From Oscillospiraceae bacterium (lineage in GTDB: Bacteria; Bacillota; Clostridia; Oscillospirales; Oscillospiraceae): a DNA stretch of 64,000 bases. The stretch covers positions 40,912 to 104,911 of the forward strand of contig CADCKQ010000006.1 of the NCBI GenBank assembly GCA_902802045.1, in the 5' to 3' direction. This document shows positions 42,693 to 52,185 of this stretch, piece after piece. Each line of letters begins with the position of its first letter. The stretch's first letter is position 1. The notes under the pieces were generated by a model. The model did no database searches. It saw only the letters and a program-made list of their open reading frames with translations, and was not told the origin of the DNA. The position numbers and the translations under genes are program-made.

Positions 42693-42751
42693 GTTATAAT
42701 CGGCTTTTTGGCTGGACAAGTTTCTGACAATCAGGTTTATTAATTAACAAA

Positions 42752-42776
42752 CAGGCACCCTGAAAAAGGGTGCCTG
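42752..42776 (-). terminator. Terminator of the flavoenzyme gene
   Basis: CAGGCACCC (42752-42760) and GGGTGCCTG (42768-42776) form a nine-base stem 22 bases after the stop codon; leftward reading then meets TTTGTTAATTAAT. Confidence 0.7.
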
Positions 42777-42797
42777 CTGATGTTTTGAAGAGTAATA

Positions 42798-44870
42798 TCA
42801 GATCGCCATGCAGACGTCCCATGCTCTCCAGATAACAGTTCTCAGGTTGCCTATTGCAACACAGTCGCCGACTCTGTGGATATTCTTGCCGGTGCCGCCG
42901 ACAGGAGCAGGAACGAAGCCAATGCCGTTTACGATATTATCGTACTCGACTTCGGTAACAGTGCCGTCTTTGCCCTTGATAGTGACGGTCTTGTCGCCGA
43001 TATTGGTGATCGTGGAGTTGAGGTAAGTGGGAACTTTATGATACTCGAGAGCGTCACGCAGATAGGAGGTGTTTGCAAGGCATGTCGCCTGGGCAGCTAC
43101 AAGATCCGCGGCGTACTCGACTATAATCGGATGATGTCCCTGAAGTACCAGATCCAGAGCGGTCTCGCAGGAGGACTGTCCGCCGCCGAAGAATACGACT
43201 CTGTCGCCTACGGGAACCTTGTCCTTGAGGACTTGTGTGAAGGTAAGACATTTATCGAAGCCGGGGATCTGAGGCATCGTTCTGACAACAGAACCTGTTG
43301 CGACAATGATCTCATCAAAGCCTCTGAGTGTGCCGAGGTCAGTGACTTCGGTATTGAATCTGACATCTATGCCCTGCTTCTCGATCTCGCGTCTGTACCA
43401 CTCAACAAGCTTTCTGTCCTGCTCTTTGAATGTTTCGGAAGAAGCTGTGAGGAAGAGTCCGCCGAGCTCGTTGGTCTTCTCGAATATAACGCTGGAATGG
43501 CCGCGCTGCTTGAGTACCAGAGCACACTCCATACCGCCGATTCCTCCGCCGACGATCGCGACCTTCTTGGGCTTCTTTGTCGGGACTATCTTGTACTTGT
43601 TGTGCTGCATCGTTGTCGGGTTCAGAGCGCAGCGCGCGAGGTGCAGGGAGTCCCCAAGGCCTTGGATATTGGCCGTGCCTTTGTATTTTGCGAAGTTGAA
43701 GCAGCCATTGTGGCAGCGGATGCAGGGCTTTATCTCGTCCTCGCGGCCTTCAAGGATCTTGTGTATCCATTCATGGTCGACGAGGTTCTGTCTCGCTATA
43801 GCTACCGCGTCGAGTCTTCCTGCAGCGATCTCCTCAGCTGCCTTGACGGGATCCATACGGCCGGCGCAGACACAGGGTTTATCGGTAAACTGCTTTATGT
43901 GCTCGACATAGGGCAGGTTGAGGTTGTCGGGAACATACTGAGGCGGATGTGCCCAATACCAGGCGTCATAGGTGCCGTTGTCGCAGTTGAACATATCATA
44001 TCCGGCATCGCCCAGATATTTGATGGCTCTCTCGGACTCTTCCATGTCGCGACCGAACTCTTCGAAGTCCTCCTCATAAGGAAGAGCGCCCTTGCCCCAG
44101 CCCTTGGTCTTGGAGACAACGCTGTATCTCAGAGATACGGGGAAGTCCGCTCCGGCCTGTCTCTTGATATCCTGTACTATCTCGACCGGGAAGCGGTAGC
44201 GGTTCTCAAAGGATCCGCCGTATTCGTCGGTACGGAAGTTCCAGTTCTTCATGGTGAACTGGTCAAGCAGGTAACCCTCGTGGACAGCGTGTATCTCGAC
44301 GCCGTCAACTCCGGCGTCACGGAGTTTCTTTGCGGTCTTGCCGAAGGCATCTACCATCTCGTGGATCTCTTCGACCGTCATCGGACGGGATTTGATATCC
44401 TCGTACCAGCGGTTGGGAGTCGCGGAAGCTGACGCGCAGCAGTAATCGACGTCTACGATGGGTGCCGCGATCTTGCCGATCACGGGATGTTTCAGCAGTT
44501 CGACCATCCAGGGGGTAATGGCCATCGAACGGCCGAAGCCGGCAGCCAGCTGGATGAAGAGTTTTGCGCCCGTCGCATGGAATTTGGGCATATACTCAGC
44601 AAGCTGTTTGAACATTCTGTCGTTCTGCCAGAGCCATTTTCTGCCCGGAACGCCGAGCGTATCCTTGACGCACTGCATACCGGGAAGTATGAGACCGACT
44701 CCGTCTTCCGCGCGGTTGAGCAGGAAGTAAGCCGCTTCTCTGTCGAAGTGGTTAGGTTCAAGCCAGCCGAAGAGAGATGTTCCGCCCATGGAGCACTGGA
44801 CAATGCGGTTTTTGATCTCGACATTGCCGATCTTCCACGGGGTGAATAGAGGTTCGTATTGTTTGTTCAT
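42798..44870 (-). CDS. 2-enoate-reductase-type NADH:flavin oxidoreductase (OYE barrel, 4Fe-4S, FAD)
   Basis: A 690-residue three-part flavoenzyme. Residues 1-370 are an Old Yellow Enzyme barrel, with HAVHEGYLLDQFTMKNWN and the repeated NRY/RFPVEIV pattern. The [4Fe-4S] ligands are in CIRCHNGCF plus the Cys of LARCALNP. The rest is an FAD/NAD module with VAIVGGGIGGMECALVL and VVFFGGGQSSCETALDL. The family includes 2-enoate reductase, 2,4-dienoyl-CoA reductase and bile-acid enzymes such as BaiCD. The true substrate cannot be read from the sequence. It is monocistronic, with its own promoter, an upstream palindrome and a terminator. Confidence 0.88.
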   Translation of the reverse strand: MNKQYEPLFTPWKIGNVEIKNRIVQCSMGGTSLFGWLEPNHFDREAAYFLLNRAEDGVGLILPGMQCVKDTLGVPGRKWLWQNDRMFKQLAEYMPKFHATGAKLFIQLAAGFGRSMAITPWMVELLKHPVIGKIAAPIVDVDYCCASASATPNRWYEDIKSRPMTVEEIHEMVDAFGKTAKKLRDAGVDGVEIHAVHEGYLLDQFTMKNWNFRTDEYGGSFENRYRFPVEIVQDIKRQAGADFPVSLRYSVVSKTKGWGKGALPYEEDFEEFGRDMEESERAIKYLGDAGYDMFNCDNGTYDAWYWAHPPQYVPDNLNLPYVEHIKQFTDKPCVCAGRMDPVKAAEEIAAGRLDAVAIARQNLVDHEWIHKILEGREDEIKPCIRCHNGCFNFAKYKGTANIQGLGDSLHLARCALNPTTMQHNKYKIVPTKKPKKVAIVGGGIGGMECALVLKQRGHSSVIFEKTNELGGLFLTASSETFKEQDRKLVEWYRREIEKQGIDVRFNTEVTDLGTLRGFDEIIVATGSVVRTMPQIPGFDKCLTFTQVLKDKVPVGDRVVFFGGGQSSCETALDLVLQGHHPIIVEYAADLVAAQATCLANTSYLRDALEYHKVPTYLNSTITNIGDKTVTIKGKDGTVTEVEYDNIVNGIGFVPAPVGGTGKNIHRVGDCVAIGNLRTVIWRAWDVCMAI

Positions 44871-44955
44871 ACAACAAACCCTTTCCTTCCTTTATTATTT
44901 TATTTTTCCGTAATTTATGAAGGTGCAAAAAAAGCGCACTCATACATTTTGATAA

Positions 44956-44984
44956 ATTTTACCACAATTTGTATGTTTGCGCAA
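44956..44984 (-). promoter_or_regulatory. Promoter of the flavoenzyme gene
   Basis: Minus-strand TTGCGC (44979-44984), 17-base spacer, TAAAAT (44956-44961). The leader is about 80 bases long. Confidence 0.55.
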
Positions 44985-45002
44985 TTTATAATTTGCACTG
45001 CT

Positions 45003-45037
45003 TTGTCTAAATAAGGTTTTTTGTCTATTTTAGACAA
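45003..45037. promoter_or_regulatory. TTGTCTA palindrome upstream of the flavoenzyme promoter
   Basis: TTGTCTA (45021-45027), three bases, TAGACAA (45031-45037), with a third half-site TTGTCTAA at 45003-45010. It lies 20-55 bases upstream of the -35, where activators bind, and overlaps the last codons and stop of dxs. Confidence 0.5.
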
Positions 45038-46866
45038 TTATCCTCAAGGAATTTTGTGCATATTGATAGAGCGTCGAGACCGTACTTCTTCTGCAGCTCA
45101 GCAACGGACCCGTGTTCTACGATTCCGTCTCCCAGATCGAGCAGTTTCAGGTACGAAAGCTTTATATCCGATACGGCGATGTGCTCCGCTATCTTCTCTC
45201 CTGCGGAGCCCTCGGTACACACGTCTTCGACTGTCATAAGCTTTCCCGTTTTGAGAATAGAACTGTCCAGCACCGAATAATCCAGAGGCTTAATTACATT
45301 GATCTTCACGACTTCGGCGGATACGCCGTTTTTTTCGAGCAGCCTGGCAGCCTCAAGACAGTTGTTTATCATTATGCCGTATGAAACGAGCGTCACGTCC
45401 GTCCCCTCTTTGATAACGGCGACCTCATCTGTCTGAAGTTCTTTCCATTCCCCTTCCCCGCCTCTGGGATATCTCACTGCTACGGGACCTTTATCTTCGT
45501 ATACCGCTTTGCGCACAGTATACTCCAGCTCCGCGAAGTTTGCGGGAGAATAGATCTTCATGCCAGGAACCGAAGAAAGATAGGCGACGTCAAAGGTGCC
45601 CTGGTGCGTCTCTCCGTCCGCTCCGACAAGCCCCGCTCTGTCCACTCCGAAGATGACATGCAGCCCCTGAAGGGCAATATCATGGATGAGCATATCATAG
45701 GCTCTCTGGAGGAATGTGGAATAGATAGCCACGAATGGAGTGATGCCCTGTTTTGCCATGCCTGCCGCCATAGCGACCGCCGTCTGCTCGGCTATTCCCA
45801 CGTCAAATATCCTTCCGGGATGCTTGAGGGCAAAGATATCCATTCCCGTTCCTTCTGTCATGGCGGCAGTTATCGCGACTATATCCTTATTGTCGTCTGC
45901 AAGCGAGCTCAGGACTTCCCCGGCTTTGGAGGAAAAGCTTTCACCGGGACAAGGCATCTCGCCTGTCAGCGGGTCGAATTTTCCGACTCCGTGATATTTG
46001 TCGGGATTGTTCTCCGCGTACGGGACTCCCTTGCCTTTTTTTGTAATGACATGGACAAGCACGGTGCTGTCGAGCTCCACAGCGTATTCCAGAACACTCT
46101 CCAGCTTACTTATGTTGTGTCCGTCTACAGGGCCGAGATAATACATGCCCATTTCAGAGAAAATGTTGTCGGATACCAGATGTTCCTTCACATTCTCCTT
46201 TATTATGTGATTGAATCGGTAGAGCTCCGGAAGATTTCTGAACACCTGTCTGTACGCGCGCTTGAAATTAAAATACGCCGGTTTTAACCGCATACGGTCG
46301 AATACTCTCGCCATCCCGCCTACATTGCGGTTTATGGACATATTGTTGTCGTTCAGGATTATTACGAGAGGCTCGTTTGCTGCGGCTGCATTGGCTATCG
46401 CCTCTGTTGCCATACCTCCCGTCATTGAACCGTCGCCTATAACACAGGCAACTTTATACTTTTCGCCCTTCATCGTTCTGGCACGGGCCATTCCGAGAGC
46501 TACAGCGACGGAATTCGATGCGTGACCTGCAATAAATGCATCGTCGTCTGATTCATAGGGTTTAGGAAAACCCGAGATCCCGCCGAGTTGTCTTAATGTT
46601 CCGAACCTTTCTTTTCTGCCTGTCAGTATCTTATGGACATACGACTGGTGCCCGACATCGAAAACTATACGGTCCGCGGACGTGTCATACACCCTGTGAA
46701 GCGCAACGCTGAGCTCGACAGCCCCCAGATTCGAAGCCAGATGGCCGCCCGTTTTCGAAACGTTTTCTGTCAGAAAAGTCCTTATTTCCGCACAGAGCTC
46801 CGTAAGCTCCTTTTCGTCGAGCTTCTTGACATCAGCAGAGGAATTTATTTTATCTAAAACGCTCAT
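45025..46866 (-). CDS. dxs: 1-deoxy-D-xylulose-5-phosphate synthase
   Basis: A 613-residue ThDP enzyme that joins pyruvate and glyceraldehyde 3-phosphate in the first step of the MEP isoprenoid pathway. It shows KTGGHLASNLGAVELSVALH, FDVGHQSYVHKILTGR, the ThDP motif GDGSMTGGMATEA...NDN, and DVGIAEQTAVAMAAGMA. The length and motifs are normal. A GGAGA site precedes the ATG. Its TAG stop lies in the palindrome at 45021-45037. Confidence 0.96.
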   Translation of the reverse strand: MSVLDKINSSADVKKLDEKELTELCAEIRTFLTENVSKTGGHLASNLGAVELSVALHRVYDTSADRIVFDVGHQSYVHKILTGRKERFGTLRQLGGISGFPKPYESDDDAFIAGHASNSVAVALGMARARTMKGEKYKVACVIGDGSMTGGMATEAIANAAAANEPLVIILNDNNMSINRNVGGMARVFDRMRLKPAYFNFKRAYRQVFRNLPELYRFNHIIKENVKEHLVSDNIFSEMGMYYLGPVDGHNISKLESVLEYAVELDSTVLVHVITKKGKGVPYAENNPDKYHGVGKFDPLTGEMPCPGESFSSKAGEVLSSLADDNKDIVAITAAMTEGTGMDIFALKHPGRIFDVGIAEQTAVAMAAGMAKQGITPFVAIYSTFLQRAYDMLIHDIALQGLHVIFGVDRAGLVGADGETHQGTFDVAYLSSVPGMKIYSPANFAELEYTVRKAVYEDKGPVAVRYPRGGEGEWKELQTDEVAVIKEGTDVTLVSYGIMINNCLEAARLLEKNGVSAEVVKINVIKPLDYSVLDSSILKTGKLMTVEDVCTEGSAGEKIAEHIAVSDIKLSYLKLLDLGDGIVEHGSVAELQKKYGLDALSICTKFLEDNCLK

Positions 46867-46906
46867 TTATTCTCCGAAACAGCATATTTTGTGGCGCGTG
46901 AAGCGT

Positions 46907-46935
46907 ATTATACACTATTTGCCCGTATTTGTGAA
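46907..46935 (-). promoter_or_regulatory. dxs promoter
   Basis: Minus-strand TTCACA (46930-46935), 17-base spacer, TATAAT (46907-46912). The -35 is within the end of the upstream glycosidase gene. Confidence 0.55.
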
Positions 46936-48597
46936 GTCAAAAAGGTAAACTCTTGCCTCATAGGGTTTCAGTACGCAGCCCGAGTCTGTCAGCGGAGCCT
47001 CCGGAAGCGAAGAGAGGACCAGTTCTCCTTCATGAAGATCAAAGCCTTTTGGCGTTTTGAATCTGAGTTTACTTTCTGAGAACGAGCAGATCACAAGCGC
47101 TCTTTTCCCCTTATAAGATCTGGAGTAGCAGAAGAGTCTGCCCGATAAATGGTAATACTCGGTGAAGTCCCCGTAAATCAGGACCGGGTTTTCTTTTCTG
47201 ACCTTGAGGAGCTTTCTGTAATAGTTGAGCAGGGACTGCGGGTCCTTTTCCTGCGCCTCCACGTTTATATCGGTATAATTGGGATTTACCGGAAACCAGG
47301 GCTCAGCATCCGAAAATCCGGCATTTTTCCCGGCGCTCCACTGTACCGGAGTCCTCGCGTTCTCCCTGGATGTCCTGTTGATAATTCTAAGCACGGTTTT
47401 TTCCGGGATATGGAACTGCCTCAGGACTCTGCTTGTATTAAAAGTCTGTACATCCCTGAAATTTAACATCGAATCCTGGGAAGAATTCGTCATCCCGATC
47501 TCCTGCCCCTGATATATAAAGGGCGTTCCGCTCTGCATAAAGCACATTGTTGCAAGCGATTTTCCGCTCTCGGTGCGGTATTTTTCGCTCCCGTAACGGC
47601 TTATGATCCTCGGATGATCGTGGTTCTCTATATAAAGGGCGTTCCAGCCTTTTTCGTGCAGGATATGCTGCCAGTGCCCCATGACTCTTTTGAGCTTTCT
47701 GAGGCTGAAGGGGAGGACCAGAGTGTCGACTATAAAGCAGTCCGCAGACATGTGGTCGAAAGAGATCATCATGTCGAGCTCCCTGTCCTCTCCCGATGTG
47801 AACTCGACCGCGTCACGCCAGGAGGTCATCGGGGATTCCCCAACGACGAAGCAGTCGTATTTATTGATCACATCCCTGCGGAACTCCCTGAGGTACTCAT
47901 GGATATGCGGGCCTTTCCTGTAGTGCTCGATACCGGTCGCGACTGGCAGAGGGAATCCGTTCGGAAGCCCTTCTTTTTTCGATATGAATGTAATAACGTC
48001 CTCACGGAATCCGTCCACGCCCATATCCAGCCAGAAGCGCATGATGTTCTTGACCTCTTCCCTGACCTTCGGGTTGTCCATGTTGAGATCCGGCTGTTTT
48101 TTTGCAAAGATGTGCAGGTAGTACTCATCCGTTTCCGGAGAGTATTCCCAGGCATTGCCTTCAAAGACCGAGAGCCAGTTGTTGGGTCTTCTGCCTCCCG
48201 TGCGACCCTTGCGCCAAATATAATAGTCGCGGTAAGGGTTGTCTTTGCTCCTGCTGCTCTCCTTAAACCACCGGTGCTCATCCGAGGTGTGGTTGACTAC
48301 GAGATCCATTATCACTTTAATGTCTCTTTTGTGCGCCTCATTCAGAACCTTTTTGAAGATGTCCAGATCCCCGAATTCCTTGTTGATATCCGTATAGTCG
48401 GATATGTCGTATCCGTAATCCGCGTTGGGAGAGGGGTAAATCGGGGAAAACCAGATTGCGTCCACTCCGAGGCTCTTTATATAATCGAGTTTTTCCAGAA
48501 CACCGTACAGATCCCCTATTCCGTCTCCGTTTCCGTCCTTGAACGAACGGCACCAGATCTGATATACGGATATTTCCTTAAACCATGAGTTGTCCAT
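46915..48597 (-). CDS. GH13 oligo-alpha-glucosidase
   Basis: A 560-residue cytoplasmic alpha-glucosidase of the oligo-1,6-glucosidase/trehalose-6-phosphate hydrolase group. GH13 regions are visible: DLVVNHTSDEHRWF, the nucleophile Asp in DGFREDVITF, the acid/base Glu in FVVGESPM, and ENHDHPRIISRYG. The nucleophile motif has Glu where most relatives have Met (GFRMDV). The C-terminal beta domain is complete. A -10 TATAAT lies at 48636-48641 on the minus strand without a clear -35. It should split alpha-1,6 or alpha-1,4 glucosides; the precise substrate is open. Confidence 0.92.
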   Translation of the reverse strand: MDNSWFKEISVYQIWCRSFKDGNGDGIGDLYGVLEKLDYIKSLGVDAIWFSPIYPSPNADYGYDISDYTDINKEFGDLDIFKKVLNEAHKRDIKVIMDLVVNHTSDEHRWFKESSRSKDNPYRDYYIWRKGRTGGRRPNNWLSVFEGNAWEYSPETDEYYLHIFAKKQPDLNMDNPKVREEVKNIMRFWLDMGVDGFREDVITFISKKEGLPNGFPLPVATGIEHYRKGPHIHEYLREFRRDVINKYDCFVVGESPMTSWRDAVEFTSGEDRELDMMISFDHMSADCFIVDTLVLPFSLRKLKRVMGHWQHILHEKGWNALYIENHDHPRIISRYGSEKYRTESGKSLATMCFMQSGTPFIYQGQEIGMTNSSQDSMLNFRDVQTFNTSRVLRQFHIPEKTVLRIINRTSRENARTPVQWSAGKNAGFSDAEPWFPVNPNYTDINVEAQEKDPQSLLNYYRKLLKVRKENPVLIYGDFTEYYHLSGRLFCYSRSYKGKRALVICSFSESKLRFKTPKGFDLHEGELVLSSLPEAPLTDSGCVLKPYEARVYLFDFTNTGK

Positions 48598-48682
48598 ATT
48601 CCGGCACTTGCCTCCGATCTGTTCATATTGAATATATTATACTACTGTTTTGCAGCTTTGGCTGATTTTTTGCGTAAAAATA

Positions 48683-48706
48683 CCGGCTTCCTTTTTGGGA
48701 AGCCGG
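48683..48706 (-). terminator. copA terminator
   Basis: CCGGCTTCC (48683-48691), six-base loop, GGAAGCCGG (48698-48706); leftward reading continues into TATTTTTACG. It lies seven bases beyond the copA stop. Confidence 0.85.
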
Positions 48707-48712
48707 CAGATC

Positions 48713-51292
48713 TTATGCTACCGAGAGTACTTTGTAGTCTTTGTCTTCTACAGCTTTCGTCAGCAATTCATCCGCCACGTCGGCATTCATCGTAACGACT
48801 GCAGTGCCCTTCTCGTAGCTTACCTCTGCCGAAACGACTCCGTCGAGAGCTTCAAGCGCTTTCTTTACAGTCGCCTCACAGTGGGTGCACATCATTCCTT
48901 CGATATTCAGTGTCCTGGTCATTTCCGCATCCTCCAAACTATTGTTTATTTCTTCAGTTTCCGCGATTTCAAAGACATCCGCGATCTCCGCGCCGTTCTT
49001 TATTTTTCTGTCCCCGGACGGGTCGTGAACGTTAAATAGGTTGAGTCTCAGGGCATTTAGACATACCGTCACAGACGAGAAGCTCATCGCCAGAGCCCCG
49101 ACTACGGGTTTCAATTCGAAATTCCAGCCGAACAGGCTCTGATACAGACCTATTGCAAGCGGAATACAGATGACGTTGTAGAAAAAGGCCCAGAAAAGAT
49201 TCTCATGTATATTCCTGACAGTTGCGCGGCTTAAGCGCACTGCGGCCGAAACATCCGTAAGCTCGCTCTTCATCAGAACCACGTCTGCGGCGTCGATAGC
49301 CACGTCGGTCCCGGCTCCGATCGCTATACCCGTATCCGCTCTTGTAAGAGCCGGTGCGTCGTTAATTCCGTCTCCGACCATGGCGACTTTGCCTTTCTCC
49401 TGAAGCAGGCGGATGATCTCTTCTTTCCCGTCCGGAAGCACCCCGGCTATGACTTTGTCGACTCCGGCCGTTTTTCCGACTGCAGCTGCGGTCTTTTCAT
49501 TGTCGCCTGTCAGCATGACTACTTTGATGCCCATATTTTTAAGCTCTTCTATTGCATCCGGGCTTTCTTCCTTGGCCGTGTCCGCAACCGCTATCATTCC
49601 AAGCACCTTAGCGCCTTTTGCAAAAAACAGCGGCGTCTTTCCGTTTTCGGCAAGCTCAGTATAGCTGTCTTTCAGCACCTTTGGGACATCACATTTCGAA
49701 GAGATGAATTTGAAACTTCCGCCGGTAAGCTCTTCTCCGTCGAGCATACCTGTAAGCCCGTTACCCGGCAAGGCTTTGAACCCGGCAATATCTTTAACGT
49801 CTGTACTTCTTCCGCCACAGTAAGCGACTATCGCTTTTGCAAGAGGATGTTCGCTTTTCATTTCAAGGCTGCAGGCATATGAGAGCAGTTCGCCTTCAGA
49901 GATTCCCTCCGAAGGAATAATATCCGTGACCTCCGGGTTTCCTTTGGTGATGGTCCCGGTCTTATCCAGAGCAACGATCTTTGTTCTTCCTGCAGCTTCA
50001 AGCGAAGCGGCAGTTTTGAAAAGAATTCCGTTTCTTGCCCCCTTGCCGTTGCCTACCATAATGGCGACAGGTGTTGCAAGACCGAGCGCACAGGGGCAGC
50101 TGATTACCAGGACCGAGACGGCTCTCGTAAAGGAAAAAGCAAAGCTTTGCCCCGCGAGCAGCCATCCGATACAGGTCAAAACTGCTACAGCTATTACCGA
50201 TGGCACAAAGACCGCGCTCACCTTATCCGCTATCCTCGCGATCGGAGCCTTTGTGGAAGAGGCGTCAGAGACCATCTTTATGATCTGTGAAAGCGTAGTG
50301 TCCTCACCTACTCTGGTCGCCCTTGCCTTTATAAAGCCTCCTGTATTTACTGTCGCGGCAGAGACCGTGTCTCCTTCAGCCTTGTCGACAGGAATGCTCT
50401 CCCCTGTCAGCGCCGATTCATTCACAGCCGTGCTGCCCTCAGTCACTATCCCGTCCACGGGGATATTCTCACCGGGTCTTACAACGAATATGTCTCCGAC
50501 CCTGACCTCATCTATTCCGACCTCAGTCTCGACCCCGTCTCTTTCAACAACTGCAGTCTTCGGAGCAAGCTTCATCAGGCTCTTGAGTGCATCGGTCGTC
50601 CTTCCTTTCGAGTAAGCCTCAAGTGTTTTGCCGACAGTAATGAGCGTCGGTATCATTGCTGCGGATTCAAACCACAGATGCTTCATGGCCGTCTCGTGTA
50701 CAGTCTCCATATCTCCGAGCCCCTGTGCATAAGCCATGACAAAAAGGGCCCCGAGGCTGTACAGGAAGCTTGCAGAAGAACCGAGAGCAACCAGCGTGTC
50801 CATATTGGTCGAGCCGTGCAGTACCGCTCCAAATCCCTGGGTAAAGAACTTTCTGTTGATATATAAGATCACCATACACAGAAGCATCTGGAGTATGCCC
50901 ATGCAAACATGATTTTCAAGAAAAGCGGGCACCGGGAAATTCCACATCATATGCCCCATGGAAAAATACATGAGGACCAGAAGCACTGCTGCGGAGGATA
51001 TGAGTCTCCTCACCATTTTCGGAGTCTCGGTGTCTTTCAGTGCCTCTTCTTCCGCCGCGAGCTTTTCTGATGCGCTCCGGGCATTTTTATTCTCGCCCAT
51101 CTTTTCCGCGCCGTATCCCGCATCAGCAACGGCTTTAATTATGTCCTCGCTTGAAGCCGTCCCTTCGACTGCCATGGTATTTGTGAGCAGACTTACCGTG
51201 CAGCTCTCGACTCCCGGCACCTTCAAGACAGCTTTCTCCACATGCATCTGGCATGCAGCGCAGCTCATTCCGCTTACCGTGTATTTATCCAT
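48713..51292 (-). CDS. copA: Copper-exporting P1B-type ATPase with metal-binding domains at both ends
   Basis: An 859-residue membrane ATPase. An N-terminal heavy-metal domain ([10 protein letters not shown]) is followed by eight membrane helices with the transport motif [13 protein letters not shown], the phosphorylated Asp in [13 protein letters not shown], and the hinge [15 protein letters not shown] linker of about 40 residues then leads to a second heavy-metal domain (about 790-859, [11 protein letters not shown]) that resembles the chaperone CopZ. It exports Cu(I). The C-terminal domain follows an in-frame Met ([10 protein letters not shown]), so a separate small product is possible. 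Confidence 0.94.
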   Translation of the reverse strand: MDKYTVSGMSCAACQMHVEKAVLKVPGVESCTVSLLTNTMAVEGTASSEDIIKAVADAGYGAEKMGENKNARSASEKLAAEEEALKDTETPKMVRRLISSAAVLLVLMYFSMGHMMWNFPVPAFLENHVCMGILQMLLCMVILYINRKFFTQGFGAVLHGSTNMDTLVALGSSASFLYSLGALFVMAYAQGLGDMETVHETAMKHLWFESAAMIPTLITVGKTLEAYSKGRTTDALKSLMKLAPKTAVVERDGVETEVGIDEVRVGDIFVVRPGENIPVDGIVTEGSTAVNESALTGESIPVDKAEGDTVSAATVNTGGFIKARATRVGEDTTLSQIIKMVSDASSTKAPIARIADKVSAVFVPSVIAVAVLTCIGWLLAGQSFAFSFTRAVSVLVISCPCALGLATPVAIMVGNGKGARNGILFKTAASLEAAGRTKIVALDKTGTITKGNPEVTDIIPSEGISEGELLSYACSLEMKSEHPLAKAIVAYCGGRSTDVKDIAGFKALPGNGLTGMLDGEELTGGSFKFISSKCDVPKVLKDSYTELAENGKTPLFFAKGAKVLGMIAVADTAKEESPDAIEELKNMGIKVVMLTGDNEKTAAAVGKTAGVDKVIAGVLPDGKEEIIRLLQEKGKVAMVGDGINDAPALTRADTGIAIGAGTDVAIDAADVVLMKSELTDVSAAVRLSRATVRNIHENLFWAFFYNVICIPLAIGLYQSLFGWNFELKPVVGALAMSFSSVTVCLNALRLNLFNVHDPSGDRKIKNGAEIADVFEIAETEEINNSLEDAEMTRTLNIEGMMCTHCEATVKKALEALDGVVSAEVSYEKGTAVVTMNADVADELLTKAVEDKDYKVLSVA

Positions 51293-51302
51293 AAAAAACC
51301 TC

Positions 51303-51353
51303 TTAGTCTTGTCTAACTGATAATAATATATCCCTTGCAGTCTTCTTAGTCAA
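51303..51353 (-). promoter_or_regulatory. copA promoter with a downstream dyad
   Basis: Minus-strand TTGACT (51348-51353), 17-base spacer, TATATT (51325-51330). Between the -10 and the ATG lies the imperfect dyad TTAGACAAGACTAA (51303-51316), a possible repressor site. Confidence 0.65.
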
Positions 51354-51377
51354 CCCCCTGCAGAACCGTTTAAATCC

Positions 51378-51406
51378 TTGATAAATTCTGCCCTTTGCTG
51401 TATACT
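51378..51406 (+). promoter_or_regulatory. Promoter of the DUF975 gene
   Basis: TTGATA (51378-51383), 17-base spacer, TATACT (51401-51406), followed by CGGAGG before the ATG at 51455. Confidence 0.65.
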
Positions 51407-51454
51407 CACGGCAAAGAGCAAATCTCATAATAACCTATACCGGAGGAAAAAAAC

Positions 51455-52183
51455 ATGTGGGACAGGATAAGCGTCAAGCAGCGCGGCAAGGCAGCATTTC
51501 AGAGAAATTACTGGACCTGCGTTCTGGCAGCTCTTATACTCGCCTTGTGTATAGGCGGCAACGCGGGAAGATCGGCCGTAAACACAAGTCAGGAGTATTT
51601 GGAAGATGATCCGTACGAATACCAGTACTCATATGCACAGCCCGGAAACGGCAGTATCATAAGCACTGCTTTGATCGGCGGAGGAATCTCGGGAATCCTG
51701 ATCAAGGTTCTGCTTTTAAACCCGCTTGCAGTCGGTGGCTACAAGTTCTTTCTCAAAAACACGAGAGAAAAGGCGGAGATCAGCGAATTCGGATACGCCT
51801 TTAAAGAGGGCAGATGGGCGAATACAGTCAAGGTCATGCTTGTTAACGATATCTATATCTTTCTCTGGACTCTGCTCTTCATCATACCCGGCATAATAAA
51901 GAGCTATTCGTACAGAATGGTACCGTATATTCTGATCGAGAATCCCGACATTGCCCCGAATGAAGCAATCGCAAGGTCCCGCGATATGATGAATGGCCAT
52001 AAGGGCGCGACCTTCGTACTCGACCTGAGCTTCATCGGCTGGGTCCTGCTCGGCGTAATCTCCCTCGGTATTGCGATAATCCTTTACGAATCGCCCTATT
52101 ATTACTCCACACACGCGGAGCAGTACAGGACAATGACGGAGGTCACATACGACCGGAACAATTATTACGGCGAGACCTACTGA
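51455..52183 (+). CDS. DUF975 integral membrane protein
   Basis: A 242-residue protein with the DUF975 plan: an N-terminal amphipathic helix (SVKQRGKAAFQRNYWTCVL), four to five membrane helices, and the cytoplasmic motif ENPDIAPNEAIARSRDMMNG that marks the family. The function is unknown; members are common in Firmicutes. It is convergent with the AAA ATPase gene, the two stops being two bases apart, with no terminator visible between. Confidence 0.85.
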   Translation: MWDRISVKQRGKAAFQRNYWTCVLAALILALCIGGNAGRSAVNTSQEYLEDDPYEYQYSYAQPGNGSIISTALIGGGISGILIKVLLLNPLAVGGYKFFLKNTREKAEISEFGYAFKEGRWANTVKVMLVNDIYIFLWTLLFIIPGIIKSYSYRMVPYILIENPDIAPNEAIARSRDMMNGHKGATFVLDLSFIGWVLLGVISLGIAIILYESPYYYSTHAEQYRTMTEVTYDRNNYYGETY

Positions 52184-52185
52184 TC

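Noticed and set aside
42876..44432. Long plus-strand open frame (about 518 codons) opposite the flavoenzyme gene
   Set aside because: It is the mirror of a strongly conserved minus-strand gene with flavin, NAD and iron-sulfur motifs. The frame has no ribosome binding site and no recognisable protein features.
45021..45037. dxs terminator
   Set aside because: The TTGTCTA/TAGACAA stem is short and A/T-rich, and leftward reading continues into an A run, not a T run, so it is better read as a protein-binding site.
47614..48588. Plus-strand frame of about 324 codons opposite the GH13 gene
   Set aside because: It is antisense to a full-length glycosidase with intact catalytic motifs and has no start signal.
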